NCBI GenBank assembly: GCA_002737315.1
Contig: NSIH01000001.1
Location: 1-64,000, forward strand
Reading direction: 5' to 3'
Length of the DNA: 64,000 nt
DNA from: Flavobacteriales bacterium
GTDB lineage: Bacteria; Bacteroidota; Bacteroidia; Flavobacteriales; Schleiferiaceae
Shown one piece after another: positions 1 through 11,859 of this stretch. Below the pieces are notes generated by a model. It was not told the DNA's origin and did not search any database. It saw only the letters and a list, made by a program, of their open reading frames with translations. The position numbers and the translations under genes were made by a program. Positions within the stretch are counted from its first letter, which is position 1. Every line of letters starts with the position of its first letter.

Positions 1-29
1 CTTTGTGAATGCTGTAACTTAGCCATCCG

Positions 30-1451
30 ATGGCGATTACCACCCAAGGACTACTTCGCACTTCGGGCTCTGCGCTGGCATTCACCCTAGGCGGAATGCT
101 CCCGCTCCTCTCGGCTTTTGTGCTGCTGCCCTACTACACCAAGCTGAGCACCGCCGATTTTGGCCTTTTTGCCCTCTATACCGGCCTTTATGTGCTCATG
201 CAAACCCTCATAAATTTTGGAATAGACTCCATCGTGGGGGTTAGCTACATAGAGAACCATGACCAGCCGGCCAAACTGCGCCAAGTGATGTCGGGATTGG
301 CCGGATTTGTTACCCAAACGGGACTCCTCGCCATTGTTTTGGCCGCCCTGCTGGTGGCTATTGGCCCTCCGGAATTTCTACTGCCCTGGAACGAGTTGGC
401 GCTTGCCTCCGTGGCCTCTGCCTTATTCTTCGCCCTGTTCAAGACCTACAGCACCGTGCTGGTGAACCAGCAAAAGCCCATACCATACCTTGTCTTGGCC
501 CTGCTCAATTTTGCCTTGGTCTTGGGCGGAACCTGGTTTGCCTTTCAGGTTGACGGCTACCAACTGCGCGCACCCGTCTGGGGTCGGACTCTAGGTCTCG
601 GACTCAGCGCGATGGTGGTCATGGCGCTCTGGTTGCGCAACTACGGCATACGCTGGGATTCGGCGCAGTCCAAAACATGGCTGCGCCTGCTCTACCCCAT
701 GGTCCTCTACAATTTGCTCGGATGGGGTTTGCGCTTTGCCGACCGCTTTGTGCTTCAGGGCGCTCTGGGGCCAGAAACGGTCGGGCTCTTTGACTTTGCC
801 TTCAAGCTCGCAATGGTCCTGGAGTTTTTGCAGGTTGGCTTGTTCAACGCCGTCCTTCCGCGCATCTACCATGCATTCAAGGAGCGCGGTTTTCTTCTGG
901 GTCGAGAAGTACTAAACCGCAACCTGCACAGCTTTACCGCCATAGTGGTCTTGGCAATCCCCATCATATACGCTGGGGTAGTTGGCCTGCTTCCTGAAAT
1001 TATGCCCCGCCCGGCCTACCAAGCCTCCTACGCATGGGTCGGGCCCTTGCTTTGGACCCTCTCGCTGCGCGGCATGTTCAATGCCTACCTGGCGCCCTTG
1101 TTCTATTTTAAGGAGACCGCCCTCTTCCCCAAGTTTTATGCACTTAGCATGGCGTTCTACCTCCCCGTTCTCGCGCTTCTAGTGGCCTGGAAGGGTGCCG
1201 AGGGTGCCGTCTGGGCCTCTGCCGCGGTGGCCCTTCTGCAGGTTGGCTCCGTGCATTGGTTCACCCGCAGCCGTTACCCCATGAACTACAGCTGGGCTAA
1301 AATGCTCGGGCTCCCGCTTTGGGGTACCTTGACCTATTTTGCCTCGGTAGCCGTCCTAGAATCCGTTTGGCTTCAGTCGATGGCCATGCTGGCCTTGAAT
1401 TCCATGGCCGTTCTTCTGCTGTTTCGGCGCGAAATCCGTTCTCTGCGGTGA
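30..1451 (+). CDS. Polysaccharide biosynthesis / oligosaccharide flippase (Wzx/MATE-like) membrane protein
   Basis: 473-aa ORF with many hydrophobic helices; N-terminus GSALAFTLGGMLPLLSAFVLLPYYTKLSTADFG is typical of the polysaccharide exporter family. Confidence 0.85.
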   Translation: MAITTQGLLRTSGSALAFTLGGMLPLLSAFVLLPYYTKLSTADFGLFALYTGLYVLMQTLINFGIDSIVGVSYIENHDQPAKLRQVMSGLAGFVTQTGLLAIVLAALLVAIGPPEFLLPWNELALASVASALFFALFKTYSTVLVNQQKPIPYLVLALLNFALVLGGTWFAFQVDGYQLRAPVWGRTLGLGLSAMVVMALWLRNYGIRWDSAQSKTWLRLLYPMVLYNLLGWGLRFADRFVLQGALGPETVGLFDFAFKLAMVLEFLQVGLFNAVLPRIYHAFKERGFLLGREVLNRNLHSFTAIVVLAIPIIYAGVVGLLPEIMPRPAYQASYAWVGPLLWTLSLRGMFNAYLAPLFYFKETALFPKFYALSMAFYLPVLALLVAWKGAEGAVWASAAVALLQVGSVHWFTRSRYPMNYSWAKMLGLPLWGTLTYFASVAVLESVWLQSMAMLALNSMAVLLLFRREIRSLR

Positions 1452-2575
1452 AGATTCTTTGGGTCACCAACTGGTATCCCTCTGCCGAGGCACCGTTTCG
1501 ATCGCCCTTCATTAGGGCCCAGTGGCTTGCGGCGCGCAGCGCGGGCGTCGATGCGGACCTTCTTCACATCGACATTCTCAAGGGCCCCATAGTGCCCAAA
1601 ATTGGGTGGAGTAGGGGACCCCACGGAGAGTACATTCTCCGGCTTGAATGGCGGTGGTGGAAGTGGATCTATCACAATCCTTGGGTAACGGCCTGGTACC
1701 TTTCTAGAACGTATGCGGGTCCCAAGCCCGACCTTATTCATGGTCAGGTGCTGCTGCCCGCAGGGCTCACTGCGGCCTACCTCGCGAAGCACTGGAACCG
1801 AGTCTTGGTGCATACCGAGCACTGGAACCTTGCTCCTGACCGCCTCCGATCAGGGTTTTGGGGATTTTTTGGCCGAAGGGCTATGGGCATGGCCAAACTC
1901 GTATTGCCGGTATCAGAGCATTTGGCCACGGACCTCTCAAGTGTATTGCCCGGTACTCCCATGAAGGTGGTTCCCAACGTTATGGACTGGAGCAGGTTTC
2001 ACTACCGAGCTGCGCCGACCCTGCCTCGTGCCTCGAAGTTTAGGGTTCTTAGCGTGGCGCATTTGATTCCGCTCAACAAGCACATAAAAATAACGGAGTG
2101 GACCCTTGAGGCTCTGGGCATCCTTCAGAAGCGCCATCCTGAGGTTGCATGGCAGTACGTTCACGTTGGAGGCGGACCCCGACAGCGCGAGCTTGAAGAC
2201 TTGGCTCTCAGTATCGGGTTGTCAGCCCAGTGGCTCGGCAATCAGGAGCCGGGCGCATGGTCCGAGGTAGAGGCCGACGTTCTGGTGCATCCCACGCTTG
2301 ACGAAACCTTTGGCATGGTGGTCTATGAGGCCCTTCACCGAGGACTCCCGGTTCTGGCAAGCGATATTCCCGCATTTAGCTCTTGGCTGCGGCCGCCCCT
2401 CGGTCTCCTCGTGGCTGAAGGACCCGAAGCCTTTGCCGATGCTCTCGAGCAGTTTTGGATGAATCCTTTTGCGGTTCCTCAAGACGGCTTTGATTTCAAG
2501 CGCTTTGAGGCCCAAGAGGTCGGCAACCAGCTCCAAAAAATTTATGCGGGACTGTTGCCGCAAGACGGGTTTTAG
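1448..2575 (+). CDS. Glycosyltransferase family 4 (GT-B) protein
   Basis: ORF listed from 1319; likely start is GTG at 1448 overlapping the flippase stop (GTGA). KILWVTNWYPS N-terminus and DVLVHPTLDETFGMVVYEALHRGLPVLASD motif. Confidence 0.85.
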   Translation: MKILWVTNWYPSAEAPFRSPFIRAQWLAARSAGVDADLLHIDILKGPIVPKIGWSRGPHGEYILRLEWRWWKWIYHNPWVTAWYLSRTYAGPKPDLIHGQVLLPAGLTAAYLAKHWNRVLVHTEHWNLAPDRLRSGFWGFFGRRAMGMAKLVLPVSEHLATDLSSVLPGTPMKVVPNVMDWSRFHYRAAPTLPRASKFRVLSVAHLIPLNKHIKITEWTLEALGILQKRHPEVAWQYVHVGGGPRQRELEDLALSIGLSAQWLGNQEPGAWSEVEADVLVHPTLDETFGMVVYEALHRGLPVLASDIPAFSSWLRPPLGLLVAEGPEAFADALEQFWMNPFAVPQDGFDFKRFEAQEVGNQLQKIYAGLLPQDGF

Positions 2576-2578
2576 GCC

Positions 2579-3481
2579 TTAAGCCTGATCCTGATTCTGT
2601 CTTTTGGCCTCTGCCATGGAGGCGTTTAGTTCAAAGCCAATGATGAGTCCCACGGCGTTGACAAAAATCCAAAGCTGAATGATCATGAGGGTTCCGATGG
2701 ACCCATAGAGTTGGTTATAGCGGCCAAAGTCCGTAACATAAATACCAAAAAGATAGGAGGTAAGCCAGACCAAAAAGGTAGCAAGCAGGGCGCCGGGCGA
2801 CAAAAAGCGCCAGGGTGCGCGGCGCACGGGGCCAAAGTAGAACAGAAAGGAAACCGACAGCAGCACAAGGACCAGAATCACCAGCCAGCGGCTTGCTGCG
2901 GTGATCCATTGGCCGGCCTCTCCGGGAATCAGGGTGCCCAGATAAAGGTCGGTGAGCGCCATTCCTGCGATTCCAGAGATCAGTAGGATGGCAAGCACCA
3001 GGGTGAGGACCAGGGCTGCAAGGTACTGGGACCAGAATCCGCGCGTTCGAAGCCCGTGCACGGTTTGGCCGAAGTTATCGATGATGGAGAGGGTACCGTT
3101 GGTTGCAAACACCAAGGCGCCCACGACAGTCAAACCAAGCAGTTCGCCACGCTTGACGGTCAAAATGTCGGTAATCGTGCTTTGGGCTGCCTCAAAACTG
3201 TTGGGCGGCAAGACGTTCTCAAGCAGCCTAAAGAGTTCGTACTGAAATCCCTGCACCGGTATAAAGGGTATGAGGGTAAAAAGAAAAATGACACCAGGAA
3301 AAAGTGCCAGAAAAAAACTAAAGCTGATGCTGGCGGCTCGGCTGGTGACCGAACCCTGACTCAATCCCTTCCAAAAGAACTTGGCAATGTCGTAGATGCT
3401 CAGGCCGTCCAAGAGGGGTGGCTTGAGGTTTTGCGCCGAGCGGCGAAGCAGGAATAGGATTTTACTTAGGGTTGCCATCAT
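2579..3481 (-). CDS. YihY/virulence factor BrkB family membrane protein
   Basis: 300 aa; SRAASISFSFFLALFPGVIFLFTLIPFIP and YQLYGSIGTLMIIQLWIFVNAVGLIIGFELNA motifs. Confidence 0.9.
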   Translation of the reverse strand: MMATLSKILFLLRRSAQNLKPPLLDGLSIYDIAKFFWKGLSQGSVTSRAASISFSFFLALFPGVIFLFTLIPFIPVQGFQYELFRLLENVLPPNSFEAAQSTITDILTVKRGELLGLTVVGALVFATNGTLSIIDNFGQTVHGLRTRGFWSQYLAALVLTLVLAILLISGIAGMALTDLYLGTLIPGEAGQWITAASRWLVILVLVLLSVSFLFYFGPVRRAPWRFLSPGALLATFLVWLTSYLFGIYVTDFGRYNQLYGSIGTLMIIQLWIFVNAVGLIIGFELNASMAEAKRQNQDQA

Positions 3482-3493
3482 CGTGGGGACCGG

Positions 3494-4378
3494 CTAATCC
3501 TGCCGAATGGTCTTAAAATTGAGGTCCACCGACGGTGCAGAGTGGGTAAGGGCTCCGACCGAAATGAAGTCTACGCCTGTTTCGGCATAGGTGCGCAGTG
3601 TGCCGAGGGTGATGCCGCCGCTGGCCTCGGTTTCTTTGCGGCCTGCAATGAGCTGCACGGCGCTGCGGCAGTCTTCGGGGTTGAAGTTGTCGAGCATGAT
3701 GCGGTTCACGCTCGGCAAACTAAGGGCCTCCTTGACGTCGGCGAGGCTGCGGCACTCCACTTCAATGGCTAGGTTAAGCTCTTTGGCGGCGAGGTAGTGC
3801 TCGCAGCGCTCCACGGCCGCGGTAATTCCGCCCGCCAAGTCAATGTGGTTGTCTTTGAGCATGATCATATCGTGCAGACCAATCCTATGGTTGCTTCCGC
3901 CGCCAGCCTGCACCGCCCATTTCTCGAGCATGCGCCAGCCCGGAGTGGTTTTGCGGGTGTCGAGCAATTGGCAAGGAAGGTCCGCAATAAGGGAGGCGTA
4001 GCGATGGCTTTGCGTGGCCACGGCACTGAGTCGCTGCACGTAGTTCAGAAGGGTACGTTCTGCACCCAGCAAATCGGGCAGGGAACCGCGCACTTCGGCA
4101 GCCACCTCACCTGGCACCATACGCTGGCCGTCCCTCACCATCCAGGTTGCCCTAAGGCCGGGATTCACCGCCTTAAGTACCAATTCTGCCACGTCGCGGC
4201 CGGCAAAAATTAGGTTTTCTTTGGCCATTAGTTTGCCAAGTCCCTGAACTTCAGTTTCAAGGCATGCTGCTGAGGAGTGGTCTCCGGCACTGGGTCCCTG
4301 ACCGAGATCTTCGGCTAAACTGCGGGCAATGTGGGCTTGAAGGTCTTCGTTGCGGAAGTATTGGCTCAGGGGTTTCAT
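3494..4378 (-). CDS. nadC: Nicotinate-nucleotide diphosphorylase (carboxylating)
   Basis: ERTLLNYVQRLSAVAT, DTRKTTPGWRMLEKWAVQAGGGSNHRIGLHDMIMLKDNH motifs. Confidence 0.95.
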   Translation of the reverse strand: MKPLSQYFRNEDLQAHIARSLAEDLGQGPSAGDHSSAACLETEVQGLGKLMAKENLIFAGRDVAELVLKAVNPGLRATWMVRDGQRMVPGEVAAEVRGSLPDLLGAERTLLNYVQRLSAVATQSHRYASLIADLPCQLLDTRKTTPGWRMLEKWAVQAGGGSNHRIGLHDMIMLKDNHIDLAGGITAAVERCEHYLAAKELNLAIEVECRSLADVKEALSLPSVNRIMLDNFNPEDCRSAVQLIAGRKETEASGGITLGTLRTYAETGVDFISVGALTHSAPSVDLNFKTIRQD

Positions 4379-4435
4379 CTTTGCAGGGCAATCGCGCCAA
4401 TCTGGGGCGGATTATAACCCAAACTTACGCCACCC

Positions 4436-4864
4436 GTGGAGATCATTCTTTTGGTTGTGGGTCACACCCACGTTGACTACGCCCAAAAGGGTTTGGCGGA
4501 CTTTTCAAAAAGACTGTCGCACTATGGCAAGTTTAGGACGGAATCGGTGCGGGATCGAGCCGCGCAGCAGGCTTTTTTGAAGCCCGGCGACCTCTTGGTT
4601 CTTTTGGATGAGCGCGGCAAGCACCTAAAATCCATTGAATTTGCTGCTCAGCTTCAAAAGTGGATGAATGCTGGCCCCAAAAGATTGGTTTTTGCCGTGG
4701 GCGACGCCTTTGGATTTGACCCGGATTTTCGCGGCATGGCACACTACGAATTGGCCCTTAGCAAGATGACTTTTCCGCACGACTTGGTACGCCTGCTCTT
4801 TGCCGAGCAGCTGTACCGCGCCTTTGCGATTTTGCGCAACGAGCCCTATCACCACGAGGGTTGA
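4436..4864 (+). CDS. rlmH: 23S rRNA (pseudouridine1915-N3)-methyltransferase RlmH
   Basis: 142 aa; GTG start; LVLLDERGK, FAVGDAFGFD, LSKMTFPHDLVRLLFAEQLYRAFAILRNEPYHHEG. Confidence 0.95.
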   Translation: MEIILLVVGHTHVDYAQKGLADFSKRLSHYGKFRTESVRDRAAQQAFLKPGDLLVLLDERGKHLKSIEFAAQLQKWMNAGPKRLVFAVGDAFGFDPDFRGMAHYELALSKMTFPHDLVRLLFAEQLYRAFAILRNEPYHHEG

Positions 4865-4884
4865 GTTCGTAGGTTTGCCATCGC

Positions 4885-5892
4885 ATGCAGTCGGTCGTCA
4901 ACAAACTAATTCAGTCCTGGAAGAGCGGTCAATTTGCCCCGGTCTACGTCTTTGCCGGCGAAGAGCCCTACTTCGTCAACGCTGCCACCGAGGCTCTTTT
5001 GGAGCTGGCTCTGCCCGAAGCCGACCGCCTGTTCAATCAAAGCCTGCTCTACGGTCGCGATGCCGACGCGCGGACGGTGATGTCTGAGGCCAAGCGCTTC
5101 CCCATGATGGCGGAGCGAACCGTGGTAGTGGTCCGCGAAGCCCAAGAAATGCGCAGTCTCGAAGATTTGGCGGCCTACGTCAAAAGTCCGCAGCCGCAAA
5201 CAGTACTCGTACTTAGCCTCAGCGGCAAGGCCCTCGACAAGCGCAAGGCCCTCTACAAGTCCCTCAAGCCGGGCGAAAGTTACCTGCAGTTTGACCGAAC
5301 CCCGGAGTACCAAATTTCGGGAGTGGTGGCTGAACTCGCTCGCCAGCGGGGCCTAAAAATTAGCGAGAAGGCTGCGTCAGTCCTGGTAGAGAGTATGGGA
5401 CTTGACCTCTCATCCATCGATCAAGAGCTCGGTAAGTACTCCGTGGTGCTTGGCGACGGAGGCGAGGTCACGGCAGCCACTGTAGAGAAGTATACGGGTA
5501 CCAGTCGGGAATACAACCAGTTTGAGCTGCTGCGCGCACTGGTTGCACAAGACGGCGACCGCAGCTACCGCATTGCGCAAAGCATGATGCAGCACAGCCG
5601 ATCCAGTCCGCTCATACTGGTCATAGCTACCCTGTACGGAACCTTTTTCAAGGCACTGGTCTACCAAAGAATGGGCGAGCAAGTGAATCCCCGGACCGCT
5701 GCCGCCCAACTCGGTGTGTCGGAGTATGCATTGCGGGACATTGCAAAGTCCGCACAAAATTATTCGAGCGCCCGTCTGTCGCAAATCGTTGGTTATCTTC
5801 GCGACGCTGACCGCCAGGCCAAGGGCATGGGGTCGCCGAACTTACGTGATGCTGATATACTCAATGAACTCCTGTTCAAAATTCTTTTTTAA
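4885..5892 (+). CDS. holA: DNA polymerase III subunit delta
   Basis: 335 aa; PVYVFAGEEPYFVNAATEALLE N-terminus and full-length HolA-like pattern. Confidence 0.9.
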   Translation: MQSVVNKLIQSWKSGQFAPVYVFAGEEPYFVNAATEALLELALPEADRLFNQSLLYGRDADARTVMSEAKRFPMMAERTVVVVREAQEMRSLEDLAAYVKSPQPQTVLVLSLSGKALDKRKALYKSLKPGESYLQFDRTPEYQISGVVAELARQRGLKISEKAASVLVESMGLDLSSIDQELGKYSVVLGDGGEVTAATVEKYTGTSREYNQFELLRALVAQDGDRSYRIAQSMMQHSRSSPLILVIATLYGTFFKALVYQRMGEQVNPRTAAAQLGVSEYALRDIAKSAQNYSSARLSQIVGYLRDADRQAKGMGSPNLRDADILNELLFKILF

Positions 5893-8209
5893 CGCGGTTT
5901 GTTCGCTTCTTTTTGTTCTGCTGCTAAGTACGCCATCCCTTGCACAGACCAACGGTGGCTTGCGCGGTTTGGTGGTTGATCAGGGAGACCAGTCGCCCCT
6001 AAATCTTACCAGCGTCAAGCTGGTTGTTGGGGCTAAGACCTTTGAAACCTTCTCCAACAGCGACGGATTTTACCAAATAAATGGGGTACCAATTGGCACC
6101 TACCGCGTTTCATTTGTCCGTGCCGGATTTATGCCTCAAACCCTCGAGATTAAGGTTATTGCAGAGAAAAATACCTTTACGCGCGTAGTTCTTAAGGAGT
6201 CTACCGTGGAGCTTTACGACGTCTTTATCGATGCCCGCAAGCAGGAGAAGCAGACCAAGGTCTCTACCGCAGTGGTACAGCTCAATCCCAAGTCCATTGT
6301 GACGTTCTCCATCGGCGGCGAGCCCGATTTGGTGCGCGCCCTGCAGGTAATGCCCGGGGTGATCACCACCGGCGACCAGGGAGGCCAGCTCTACATCCGC
6401 GGTGGGGCTCCCATTCAAAATTTGGTGAAGCTCGACGGAATGATTCTCTACAATCCTTTTCACAGCATCGGATTCTTCTCGGTTTTTGAAACAGACATTA
6501 TTCAGTCTGCCGATATTTATACCGCAGGTTTTGGCTCAGAATACGGAGGCCGGACTTCCTCGGTTATGGACATAAAAACCCGCAGCGGCCGCCGCGACCG
6601 AATTGCGGGCAAGGTCAGTGCCTCAACCTACCTTGCCAAAGCCCTAGTCGAAGTTCCCATCGGCCCCAAACGAGACGGTCTTGCGCCCAGTTCGCTCTTA
6701 GTGTCCTACAAGGAATCGCTTCTCGACCGCGCAGCACCTATTTTCTACCCCTACGTGGCCACGGAATACGGCGGCCTTCCCTTTCAGTTTCGTGACCTCT
6801 ACAGCAAGTATACTCTCGAGGCCAACGGCGGAAACAAGTTTAATGTTTTTGGCTTCAATTTTAGGGATGCGGTCCGCTTTGCCGGCAACAAGTCAATTTC
6901 TTGGGACTCCTATGGCTTCGGCACCGACTTCACGGTAGTTCCTGTCGGATCCAATACCATTTTAGAAGGTCATTTAGCCCAAAGTTCCTATACCATTACC
7001 TCCACTGAGCTCGAGGGACGCCCCCGCTTTTCGACGATAAACGGCTTCAATGGCGGACTCGACTTTACCTACCTCCTGCGCAAGTCCGACGAACTCAAGT
7101 ACGGACTGGAATTCATCGGCTACTTTACCGACTACAAGTACACCAACTCCGTGGGCCGCACCCTGCAGACCGAAGACAATACCTCGGAACTCGGGATTTA
7201 CTTCGACTACAAGCGCCAGCAAGGCCGCTGGCTCATTCAACCTGGAATCCGCATTCACAACTACTCCACCATGGGTATTGTGCGTTTTGAGCCCCGTTTT
7301 GGCGCCAAGTACAACGCCACCGAGAACTTTCGCATCAAGTTCTCTGGGGGCCGCTACTCCCAAAACCTCATTGCCGCCAACTCCGACCGCGACGTGGTAA
7401 ACTTGTTCTACGGATTTTTGAGCGGAGGTGGCATCGACCTGCCCAGCACCATCGGTAACGACCCCATCCCTGGCAGGCTTCAAACCGCAGACCACCTGGT
7501 GCTCGGCATAGAATTGAACCCGGCCCCGAACTGGAATTTTGAATTGGAAGCCTACGTCAAGCGCTTCAACATGATTACCAACGTGAACCGCTACAAGCTC
7601 TACGACGACAACCAGCAGTACGCCAGCCAGCCCGAACGCCTGCGCAAGGACTTTATGGTCGAGCGAGGACTTGCCCGTGGAATCGATGCATTATTGACCT
7701 ACGAAGACAAGTCTTGGTACTTCTGGGGGGTATATTCCCTGGGCCGCAGCAGCCGTTTTGATGGCGAGCAAACCTTTGCACCCTTCTTTGACCGCCGGCA
7801 CAACGTGAACTTAGTTTTGGCCCGCAAGTTTGCCAAGGAGCTAGAAATCAACATCCGATGGAACTTCGGCAGCGGCTTCCCCTTCACGCCCATCAAAGGA
7901 TATTTTGAGCTGCTTCCCTTCACCGACCCGGCCGGCAACCCGAACATCGATTTCAACTACCCCCGTGAGAACGGTCAAATGGGAATTTTGTACGGAGATA
8001 TTAACAGCCAACGTCTACCGGACTACCACCGGCTGGACCTAACGGCTAAAAAAGCATGGAATCTTGCTCAGAATCAGCGTATCGAAGCTTCGTTTGCGGT
8101 AACCAACGTGTACAACCGTAGAAATATTTTCTACTACGACACCCCCAAGGCACAGCGAGTAAATCAGCTGCCAGTTATGCCAGCCTTGCTGCTGAGCTAC
8201 GCCTTTTAA
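5864..8209 (+). CDS. TonB-dependent receptor with N-terminal carboxypeptidase-regulatory-like domain
   Basis: ORF listed from 5714; likely start MNSCSKFFFNAVC (5864) with signal peptide to SLAQ; plug motif GGQLYIRGGAPIQNLVKLDGM; C-terminal aromatic residue. Confidence 0.9.
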   Translation: MNSCSKFFFNAVCSLLFVLLLSTPSLAQTNGGLRGLVVDQGDQSPLNLTSVKLVVGAKTFETFSNSDGFYQINGVPIGTYRVSFVRAGFMPQTLEIKVIAEKNTFTRVVLKESTVELYDVFIDARKQEKQTKVSTAVVQLNPKSIVTFSIGGEPDLVRALQVMPGVITTGDQGGQLYIRGGAPIQNLVKLDGMILYNPFHSIGFFSVFETDIIQSADIYTAGFGSEYGGRTSSVMDIKTRSGRRDRIAGKVSASTYLAKALVEVPIGPKRDGLAPSSLLVSYKESLLDRAAPIFYPYVATEYGGLPFQFRDLYSKYTLEANGGNKFNVFGFNFRDAVRFAGNKSISWDSYGFGTDFTVVPVGSNTILEGHLAQSSYTITSTELEGRPRFSTINGFNGGLDFTYLLRKSDELKYGLEFIGYFTDYKYTNSVGRTLQTEDNTSELGIYFDYKRQQGRWLIQPGIRIHNYSTMGIVRFEPRFGAKYNATENFRIKFSGGRYSQNLIAANSDRDVVNLFYGFLSGGGIDLPSTIGNDPIPGRLQTADHLVLGIELNPAPNWNFELEAYVKRFNMITNVNRYKLYDDNQQYASQPERLRKDFMVERGLARGIDALLTYEDKSWYFWGVYSLGRSSRFDGEQTFAPFFDRRHNVNLVLARKFAKELEINIRWNFGSGFPFTPIKGYFELLPFTDPAGNPNIDFNYPRENGQMGILYGDINSQRLPDYHRLDLTAKKAWNLAQNQRIEASFAVTNVYNRRNIFYYDTPKAQRVNQLPVMPALLLSYAF

Positions 8210-9853
<1,644 letters not shown>

Positions 9854-9856
9854 ATC

Positions 9857-11581
9857 ATGGAACAACGTCCGTTCATGGATCGAAACCAGCTTATTGGTTT
9901 TGCCCTAATTGGAGCAATTTTACTCGGAACCTCTTTTTGGGCAAGCACAGTGGAGCCCTCACAGCCCAAAAACACAGCTGGTAGTGAAGAGGTAAAATCA
10001 GCATCCACCCCAGCAGCGGAGGCCGAATTGGACTACGCACTTCCTGCTGGCGACAGCTCAAGCCCCGACCAGGAGTTTACCCTTGAAAACGACCAGGTGC
10101 GCTATGTGATTAGTAACAAGGGAGCGCAAATCAAATCGGTCGAGCTTAAAGAATACAAAGACTGGCAGGGCAAGCCCCTGATGCTGGTCGACGGCAATCA
10201 AGTATTAGACGGCCCCAGTTCGGCTGTTCCCTTTGCGGCTTCCTCCGAGGGTCGCAGCTTAAGCCTCTCCGACAATCTTGGTACCGTTTGGACCTATGAG
10301 CTCCCTGCAGAAGGCTACGGCCTTGGATGGAGCATGAGCACTCTCAGCAAAAAAGATGTCGTCCTAACTTGGCGTCAGGCGGGAATTCGGCACGAGAAGA
10401 GCCAAATGAATGAGGCCACCAACACCAGTATTTACTACTTAGAGAACGCCGACATGGAGCGGGGCAGCCTGAGCGACGGCAGCGACGACGAGGAGTCCCG
10501 AGAGAACCTCGGCTGGGTGGCTCACCGCCAGCAGTACTTCAGCAGTATTTTGCAGGCGGAGTCGGGCTTTGTCAAGGCCGACATGCAAACCAGAACGCCT
10601 AGTGACACCCTGCACTCCCGCCTGTTTGAGTCCAAACTCCGCATGGCCTCGGTCGACGGGAAGGTTTCGGCTAAGGGAATATGGTACCACGGTCCGAACC
10701 AATACCAGACGCTCAAGGACTTCAATCTAAATTTTGATCAAGTGATACCCTTTGGTTGGGGAATTTTTGGATGGATCGGCAAGTACGTCGTTTCGCCTAT
10801 GTTCAATTGGCTTGACGGCTATGGCTTGAATTACGGCATCATCATTCTGCTCATGGCGGCCCTCATCAAGTTGGCCCTTTCTCCCTTAACCTTTAAAAGC
10901 TACAAGAGCATGGCCAAGATGCGCGTGCTCAAGCCCGAAATTGACGAGCTTAATGAGAAGTTTAAGGACGCCGAGCCCGCCAAAAAGCAGCAAGAGACAA
11001 TGGCGCTCTACCAAAAAGCCGGGGTGAATCCGCTTGGAGGGTGCATTCCACAGCTGCTGTCTTTGCCGATTCTTATTGCAATGTTTCGCTTCTTCCCGAT
11101 TTCTATTGAACTCCGGCAGCAGGGTTTCTTGTGGGCTGACGACCTGTCGAGCTACGACAGTATTCTGAGTTTGCCCTTTGAGATTCCTTTTTATGGAGCT
11201 CACGTGTCGCTTTTCACCCTTTTAATGGCGATTTCGACCTTTTTGTACACGAAGTTCAACAATACCATGACGCCGACATCGGGCAACAGCATGATGCAGC
11301 AGCAGATGATGATTATTCAGTATCTAATGCCTTTTATGCTTTTGGTTTGGTTCAATAACTATTCGTCGGGTCTTTCCTACTACTACTTTATTTCAAACGT
11401 TCTAACCTTTGGCCAGCAATGGGTTATTAAGGAGTTCTTCCTAAACGAAACCGCGATTCGTGCCAAAATTGACGAGACCAAGGCCAAGGGCGGATCCCAA
11501 TCCCGGTTTGCCAAAAAGATGAGCGAAATGCTTGAAGTCCAAAAGGAAGCAGGCAACCGCAAGGCCAGAAGGGGTAAGTAG
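9857..11581 (+). CDS. yidC: Membrane protein insertase YidC
   Basis: MDRNQLIGFALIGAILLG N-terminus; GGCIPQLLSLPILIAMFRFFP. Confidence 0.97.
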   Translation: MEQRPFMDRNQLIGFALIGAILLGTSFWASTVEPSQPKNTAGSEEVKSASTPAAEAELDYALPAGDSSSPDQEFTLENDQVRYVISNKGAQIKSVELKEYKDWQGKPLMLVDGNQVLDGPSSAVPFAASSEGRSLSLSDNLGTVWTYELPAEGYGLGWSMSTLSKKDVVLTWRQAGIRHEKSQMNEATNTSIYYLENADMERGSLSDGSDDEESRENLGWVAHRQQYFSSILQAESGFVKADMQTRTPSDTLHSRLFESKLRMASVDGKVSAKGIWYHGPNQYQTLKDFNLNFDQVIPFGWGIFGWIGKYVVSPMFNWLDGYGLNYGIIILLMAALIKLALSPLTFKSYKSMAKMRVLKPEIDELNEKFKDAEPAKKQQETMALYQKAGVNPLGGCIPQLLSLPILIAMFRFFPISIELRQQGFLWADDLSSYDSILSLPFEIPFYGAHVSLFTLLMAISTFLYTKFNNTMTPTSGNSMMQQQMMIIQYLMPFMLLVWFNNYSSGLSYYYFISNVLTFGQQWVIKEFFLNETAIRAKIDETKAKGGSQSRFAKKMSEMLEVQKEAGNRKARRGK

Positions 11582-11794
11582 CATTTAGCCTTGCCTTGGC
11601 CTCCAGTTCTTAGGAATCGGCCTCTTTGTTTGCTATTCTGGCTAAATAGGGCACACTGCATTCTTCGGACTCTGGCCTTCATAGAGGGGCATAGGTTCTG
11701 ACGTGTCAGTTCATATTCTCTTGCTTGGGCTATTGCTCCGTTGGGCTTGCAAAAGTTAATAGGGTGCAATTCAAATAAACGCACGGCCATAAAA

Positions 11795-11820
11795 AAACCG
11801 GCTTCCTTGGAAGCCGGTTT
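11795..11820. terminator. Bidirectional intrinsic terminator between convergent yidC and Omp28-like genes
   Basis: Perfect 12-bp inverted repeat aaaccggcttcc-tt-ggaagccggttt, A-rich on one side and T-rich on the other. Confidence 0.85.
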
Positions 11821-11859
11821 TGGTATTTTCTAAAGCCGAAATGACTTTAGGAGGTGTCC

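Noticed and set aside
11383-11790. 135-aa minus-strand ORF spanning the yidC end and intergenic region
   Set aside because: No start/promoter context, overlaps yidC and reads toward it; composition looks non-coding.
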